A DNA stretch of 10,030 nucleotides from Bacteroidota bacterium. Lineage in GTDB: Bacteria > Bacteroidota > Bacteroidia > Chitinophagales > Chitinophagaceae. Where the stretch lies: positions 1-10,030 of the forward strand of contig JAGWTK010000113.1 in NCBI GenBank assembly GCA_028876035.1. Reading direction: 5' to 3'. The notes beneath the pieces are model-generated. The model was not told the origin of the DNA. It ran no database searches and saw only the letters and a program-made list of their open reading frames with translations. This document shows, piece after piece, positions 6,388 through 10,030 of the stretch. Positions within the stretch are counted from its first letter, which is position 1. Every line of letters starts with the position of its first letter. The position numbers and the translations under genes are program-made.

Positions 6388-7566
6388 TTATTTGAACGCG
6401 TTGATGCCGGTGATGTCCATACCCGTTATCAGCAGATGAATGTCGTGTGTGCCTTCGTAGGTGACGACGCTTTCAATATTCATCATATGCCGCATGATGC
6501 TGTACTCGCCGGTAATGCCCATGCCGCCCAATACCTGCCGTGCATCGCGTGCTACCTGTTGTGCGAGTGCACATCCGTTCCTTTTTGCCATGCTCACCTG
6601 TGCCGGTGTAACGCGGTTTTCGTTCATCAATACGCCCATCCGCCAGTTGAGCAATTGTGCTTTGGTAATTTCGGTGATCATCTCGGCCAGTTTCTTCTGC
6701 TGTAATTGAAAACCGGCAATTGGTTTGCCAAACTGAATACGTTCTTTCGCGTACCGCAAGGCAGTATCGTAGCAGTCCATCGCAGCGCCTACCGTGCCCC
6801 AGGCAATGCCATAGCGCGCTTTGGTTAAACAGCTCAGCGGCCCTTTCAATCCTTTTACATTGGGTAAGATATTTTCCTTTGGCACTTTTACATTGTCGAA
6901 AACCAGTTCCCCGGTGGCACTGGCACGCAGGCTCCATTTTCCATGCGTGGTGGGGGTCGAAAATCCTTCCATGCCTCTCTCCACAATCAGTCCTCTTACC
7001 TCCCCTGCTTCATCCCTGGCCCAAACAACGGCTACCTGTGCAAAAGGCGCATTGCTGATCCACATCTTGGCGCCATTGAGCAGCACATGGTCGCCCGCAT
7101 CTTTTATATTGGTGAGCATGCCGGCCGGGTCGCTGCCGTGGTTCGGTTCCGTGAGCCCGAAACAACCCAGCCATTCGCCACTGCCGAGTTTGGGCAGGTA
7201 TTTTTTTCGCTGCGCTTCGCTGCCATAGGCATAAATCGGGAACATCACCAGTGAGCCTTGTACCGAGGCAGTGGAACGCACACCGCTGTCGCCCCGTTCC
7301 AGTTCCTGCATCATGAGTCCGTAACTGATATAGTCCAGTCCGCCCCCACCGTATTCCACCGGCACAGTTGGACCGAAACAGCCCAGTTCGCCGAGTTGTG
7401 GCACGATCTGCTGCGGGAATTCGGCGCGCTGCGCATAGTCTTCGATAATGGGCGATATCTCCTTTTTTACATAACTGCGAACGCTGTCGCGCACCAGTTT
7501 CTGTTCATCGGATAGCAATTCATCCAGCAGGAAGTAGTCGGGGCTCTGAAAAAGGTCTTTTGACAT
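6388..7566 (-). CDS. gcdH: acyl-CoA dehydrogenase, glutaryl-CoA dehydrogenase type
   Basis: FAD-dependent enzyme that oxidises and decarboxylates glutaryl-CoA to crotonyl-CoA in lysine and tryptophan breakdown, passing electrons to ETF. The 392-aa product has the whole acyl-CoA dehydrogenase fold: an N-terminal helical domain with LLSDEQKLVRDSVR, the FAD/substrate segment CFGLTEPNHGSDPAGM (135-150), and the C-terminal helical domain. The glutaryl-CoA subtype is indicated by RSTASVQ (97-103), where R97 and S101 match the Arg and Ser known to hold the substrate carboxylate. TYEGTHDIH (369-377) follows, with E371 as catalytic base, and the end ITGINAF is also typical. The ATG at 7566 (MSKDLFQS) fits better than the upstream in-frame start at 7611, whose extra 15 residues do not look conserved. 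It is the first gene of a three-gene unit with aroK and DUF423. Confidence 0.93.
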   Translation of the reverse strand: MSKDLFQSPDYFLLDELLSDEQKLVRDSVRSYVKKEISPIIEDYAQRAEFPQQIVPQLGELGCFGPTVPVEYGGGGLDYISYGLMMQELERGDSGVRSTASVQGSLVMFPIYAYGSEAQRKKYLPKLGSGEWLGCFGLTEPNHGSDPAGMLTNIKDAGDHVLLNGAKMWISNAPFAQVAVVWARDEAGEVRGLIVERGMEGFSTPTTHGKWSLRASATGELVFDNVKVPKENILPNVKGLKGPLSCLTKARYGIAWGTVGAAMDCYDTALRYAKERIQFGKPIAGFQLQQKKLAEMITEITKAQLLNWRMGVLMNENRVTPAQVSMAKRNGCALAQQVARDARQVLGGMGITGEYSIMRHMMNIESVVTYEGTHDIHLLITGMDITGINAFK

Positions 7567-7623
7567 ACGGCACTGTTTATTAGCGGAAAAGCGGTCTTCC
7601 ACCGGGTGCAAGTTAAGGAAAGG

Positions 7624-7650
7624 GGGCTGGCCGAAAAAAAAGCCCGGCCA
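7624..7650. repeat. inverted repeat in the gcdH/sigma divergent intergenic region
   Basis: TGGCCG (7628-7633) and CGGCCA (7645-7650) are perfect inverted copies flanking an A8 run. An alternative stem, GGGCT (7624-7628) with AGCCC (7641-7645), overlaps it, so the two hairpins exclude each other. The site lies between two divergent genes, 58 nt before the gcdH ATG and 56 nt before the assumed sigma start. It could be an operator or simply a chance palindrome. Confidence 0.3.
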
Positions 7651-7664
7651 TGCAACATCCGGAG

Positions 7665-7672
7665 TATTATTG
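7665..7672 (+). promoter_or_regulatory. possible -7 box for the sigma-factor operon
   Basis: TATTATTG has one mismatch to TAnnTTTG. It ends 33 nt before the TTG start at 7706. The other candidate start, TTG at 7670, would sit inside this box, so if the box is real the start at 7706 is favoured. There is no -33 match, and an autoregulated ECF promoter would have a different sequence. Confidence 0.22.
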
Positions 7673-7705
7673 CGACCTTATACCAAACAACGCAAACAAC
7701 CAACA

Positions 7706-8263
7706 TTGGAAACAGCCATCGCGATAGGCAGGGACGAACTGGTGGAACGCTGTAAACGGGGCGACTCGCTGGCATACAGTGAACTCTATAATAAGTATGC
7801 AAAGGCGATGTTTAATACCAGCCTGCGGATCGTGAACAGCGTGGGCGATGCGGAAGATGTGCTGCAGGAATCCTTTATTGATGCCTTTAAACACCTGGAC
7901 GATTTCCGGTACAACAGCACGTTCGGGGCCTGGCTGAAAAGGATAGTGATCAATAAGTCGATCAGCCTGCTGCGGAAGAAGAAGTTGAAAATGGTAGATA
8001 TAGATAGTGCGACGATGACTGATTTAAGCGAATACGAGGCAGTTGATGAAACGGCTTTTCAATACAAGGTAGATGAGGTGAGAAACGCCATACAACGCCT
8101 GCCCGATGGTTACCGTGCTGTTGTGAGCCTTTACCTGCTGGAAGAAATTCCGCAGGAGGAAATCGGGAAGATGCTGGGCATATCGCACAATACGGTGCGG
8201 ACCCAATACCACCGCGCCAAACAAAAATTAATGCAGATTTTAAAAGAAGGAGGTTTGTCATGA
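7706..8263 (+). CDS. ECF-type RNA polymerase sigma-70 factor
   Basis: Alternative sigma factor of the extracytoplasmic-function type, with regions 2 and 4 only. From TTG 7706 it is 185 aa. Region 2 (about residues 22-93) has AYSELYNKYAKAMFNTSLR, the acidic GDAEDVLQE motif (47-55), FIDAFKHLDDF and the -10-recognition segment FGAWLKRIVINKSI. Region 4 (about 124-179) has the LPDGYRAVVSLYLLEE helix and a helix-turn-helix, PQEEIGKMLGISHNTVRTQY, which should read the -35-type element. No ATG exists in this frame before residue 35, so initiation must be at TTG 7706 or TTG 7670 (12 residues longer). The gene ends in a 4-nt ATGA overlap with the next one, as expected for a sigma factor and its regulator. 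Confidence 0.9.
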   Translation: METAIAIGRDELVERCKRGDSLAYSELYNKYAKAMFNTSLRIVNSVGDAEDVLQESFIDAFKHLDDFRYNSTFGAWLKRIVINKSISLLRKKKLKMVDIDSATMTDLSEYEAVDETAFQYKVDEVRNAIQRLPDGYRAVVSLYLLEEIPQEEIGKMLGISHNTVRTQYHRAKQKLMQILKEGGLS

Positions 8264-8973
8264 GCCAGGGTTTAGAAAAATTTGTACAACAGCACCGCGA
8301 AGAAATGGATGCCGTTGAGCCGGGTCCGGTGGTTTGGAATAATATCAGCCGTGAACTGGCAAAACCCAAACAGCAGGAAGGCATCCTGATTAGTATGCGT
8401 TTTATCCGCCGGGCAGTGGCCGCGATCATTATCATTGCGGCGGGTACCAGCGCCTGGTATTTGATGCGTCCAAAACAGGAAATAGTAAGTCCGGAACTCG
8501 CGAAAAATGTGGAGCGTACGGTTCCAAAAAATGAGCCGGAACAACCTGCCACCAATAACACGCAGCCGGGCACAATGCCGGAGAATTCGCCGGGCCCTTC
8601 ATCCGGCAGCGGGCAAATAGCCGGTAAAGAAAAAGAGATGACCCCGGAACAGGAAGGTGCTGAAGACGGTATGAAGGGAGTACTGGCGCGCTACACAGAT
8701 GAGGTGGCCAATAAACAGCGCGAGCTGGAAAAAGTAAAAACAGAAGAACCGCTGCTGTACAAGCAATTCGCCGGCGATTTCAAAAAGCTTGACAGCACTT
8801 ATCATATACTAAAACAGCAACTCCCGGTAAACCCTAATCGTGAGCAGATCCTGGAAGCCATGATCCAGAACCTGCAGTACCAGGAATCCCTGCTGACACA
8901 GCAATTGAATATTATCAGAAAAATCAAACAAGCAAAAAAACAGGCATATGAAAAAGCATATCAAAGTATATAA
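8260..8973 (+). CDS. single-TM protein in the anti-sigma position, putative anti-sigma factor
   Basis: A 237-aa protein with one membrane segment at about residues 51-69 (AVAAIIIIAAGTSAWYL). The N-terminal 45 residues should be cytoplasmic and contain VEPGPVVWNNISREL, like the short N-terminal motif common in Bacteroidota proteins encoded beside ECF sigma factors. No HxxxCxxC zinc motif is present, so it is not a ZAS-type anti-sigma. Outside the membrane there is a flexible Pro/Gly/Ser-rich linker (about 85-130) and a charged helical region (about 145-237) predicted to form coiled coil. The start overlaps the sigma stop (ATGA), and its end overlaps the next gene by 26 nt. Anti-sigma function is inferred from position and topology; direct homology was not tested. 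Confidence 0.72.
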   Translation: MSQGLEKFVQQHREEMDAVEPGPVVWNNISRELAKPKQQEGILISMRFIRRAVAAIIIIAAGTSAWYLMRPKQEIVSPELAKNVERTVPKNEPEQPATNNTQPGTMPENSPGPSSGSGQIAGKEKEMTPEQEGAEDGMKGVLARYTDEVANKQRELEKVKTEEPLLYKQFAGDFKKLDSTYHILKQQLPVNPNREQILEAMIQNLQYQESLLTQQLNIIRKIKQAKKQAYEKAYQSI

Positions 8974-9994
8974 TTTTCTGCTGGCAGCAGCTTTACTGAC
9001 CATTACTGCAGAAAACAGCTTTGCCAGCGACCCTGAAGTGGAAAAAAAGAAAAGCTATTCCAAATCGTATACCCTCGATGGGAACGAAAAGGTGAGCATT
9101 AACAACCAGTTTGGCGAAGTGAAGCTTAGTACCTGGTCAAAAAACGAAGTAAAAGTAGATGTGGTTATTACCTGTATTGCCGGCACGGAAGAATCAGCCC
9201 AGGCTCTCCTGAACAGGATAAGCATCGAAGATGGCAAAAACGCTGACGGTGTTTATTTTAAAACCAAAATGACCAATGACAACTGGAGCAATGAACGAAA
9301 AGGCAAAAACTCCAGCAGTATGGAGATCAACTACGAAGTACAGCTGCCGGCAGGCAACCCCCTTGACCTGAAAAACGCTTTTGGAAAAACAATCGTTCCC
9401 GATTACAGCGGTCCTGTTACCATCAGCAGCAAATTTGGTGAGTTAACAGCAGGAAATATCAGCAACCTCAAGAAACTGGATGTAGAATATGGAACTGCTA
9501 CTGTCGACGCAGTGAACAACGGCGAGGTAACCATTAAATTCTCCCAGGCACTGATCAAAAAACTTAACGGTGCAATTAAAGCATCTCAAAGCTACAGTGG
9601 TGTTAAATACGCCGTTGACAATAGCCTGAAAGACCTGTCGGTAAAAAGCGAGTTCACTGACCTGATTATTGATGTAAGCAAGGATATTGCAGCTAACTTC
9701 GATGTGTACACGAATTTTTCAGAGCTCAGGAACAAAACGGAGCTTTCGATCAAAGAGGAGGACGAACGCGGCGATATGAAATTTGACCACCAGTACTATG
9801 GTAAGTCCGGCAATGCGTCCATTCCGATTAAAGTAAAATCAAATTTCGGGGATGTAACCATTGGCCACAATACGCCTTTCGATCCCAATGACGAAAAACC
9901 GGAAAAGGCCGAAAAACGTGAAAGAAGAGAGCCAAGAGAACCCAAAGAACCAAAACGACCCGTACAGCCGAAACAAAGAACAACAGTCATCTGA
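8948..9994 (+). CDS. secreted DUF4097-like beta-repeat protein
   Basis: A 348-aa exported protein starting at ATG 8948, inside the end of the preceding gene (26-nt overlap). Residues 1-26 are a signal peptide (MKKHIKVYN, hydrophobic core, SFA-S); there is no lipobox Cys. The body is almost all short beta strands with a recurring aromatic-turn motif: NQFGEV (F55), NAFGKT (F145), SKFGEL (F163), EYGTA (Y181), KFSQA (F198), SYSGV (Y216), SEFTDL (F236), TNFSEL (F257), SNFGDV (F300). This spacing suggests a right-handed beta-solenoid, as in DUF4097/putative adhesin proteins. Residues 314-348 are a Lys/Glu/Arg/Pro-rich tail. Its place after a sigma/anti-sigma pair suggests a role in sensing or responding to envelope state. 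The family call is by pattern only; substrate and partners are unknown. Confidence 0.75.
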   Translation: MKKHIKVYNFLLAAALLTITAENSFASDPEVEKKKSYSKSYTLDGNEKVSINNQFGEVKLSTWSKNEVKVDVVITCIAGTEESAQALLNRISIEDGKNADGVYFKTKMTNDNWSNERKGKNSSSMEINYEVQLPAGNPLDLKNAFGKTIVPDYSGPVTISSKFGELTAGNISNLKKLDVEYGTATVDAVNNGEVTIKFSQALIKKLNGAIKASQSYSGVKYAVDNSLKDLSVKSEFTDLIIDVSKDIAANFDVYTNFSELRNKTELSIKEEDERGDMKFDHQYYGKSGNASIPIKVKSNFGDVTIGHNTPFDPNDEKPEKAEKRERREPREPKEPKRPVQPKQRTTVI

Positions 9995-10030
9995 AAAAAT
10001 GCTACACTGACGGTGCGAAGTCCGGGTAAG

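Noticed and set aside
6473..6937. Minus-strand ORF in another frame inside gcdH
   Set aside because: It is contained in the conserved dehydrogenase coding sequence, with composition typical of an out-of-frame translation.
1..10030. Mobile element, defence island or biosynthetic cluster
   Set aside because: All genes recognised are housekeeping, signalling or envelope functions. No transposase, integrase, phage, toxin-antitoxin or nuclease gene, and no terminal repeats, were seen.
9995..10030. Possible feature in the last 36 bases
   Set aside because: Too short and without a recognisable start, terminator or promoter.

Overview
The window looks like a chromosomal, mostly housekeeping segment of a member of the Bacteroidota, most likely of the Chitinophagaceae type. 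The evidence is the family types (an FtsK with four membrane segments and a long acidic linker, a 7TM-DISM histidine kinase, an ECF sigma factor followed by a one-TM anti-sigma-like protein), two TAnnTTTG-type -7 boxes, generally weak Shine-Dalgarno sequences, and a convergent gap filled by a degenerate 7-bp repeat array. No phage, transposase, tRNA, rRNA or CRISPR was seen.

Layout. 1-414 (-): the 5' part of a LolA-type lipoprotein carrier, running off the left edge, with its own -7 box. 645-3158 (-): complete ftsK DNA translocase, ending in a terminator-like hairpin that includes its stop codon. 3277-5196 (+): a sensor histidine kinase divergent from ftsK, with no response regulator in the window. 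5196-5470: heptamer array filling the convergent gap and running into the last codons of the next gene. 5456-7566 (-): a compact three-gene unit transcribed as glutaryl-CoA dehydrogenase, shikimate kinase, DUF423 membrane protein. 7567-7705: divergent intergenic region with an inverted repeat. 7706-9994 (+): three overlapping genes, an ECF sigma factor, a membrane protein in the anti-sigma position, and a secreted DUF4097-like protein predicted to be a beta-solenoid. The last 36 bases hold nothing I can identify.

How the genes fit together. FtsK and LolA are both envelope/division housekeeping functions on one strand but appear to be separately promoted. The sigma/anti-sigma/secreted protein trio is translationally overlapped and is best read as a trans-envelope signalling unit; by analogy to other DUF4097 proteins it may monitor or respond to envelope damage, which is inference. 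The catabolic dehydrogenase, the aromatic-biosynthesis kinase and the small membrane protein share transcription but have no obvious common pathway.

The least ordinary elements are the heptamer array, which supplies the stop codon and C-terminus of the DUF423 gene; the ftsK start, where a perfect -7 box sits only 5 nt before the ATG and implies a nearly leaderless mRNA; and the roughly 18-residue rung periodicity of the secreted protein. I did not find a clearly new defence or mobile system.
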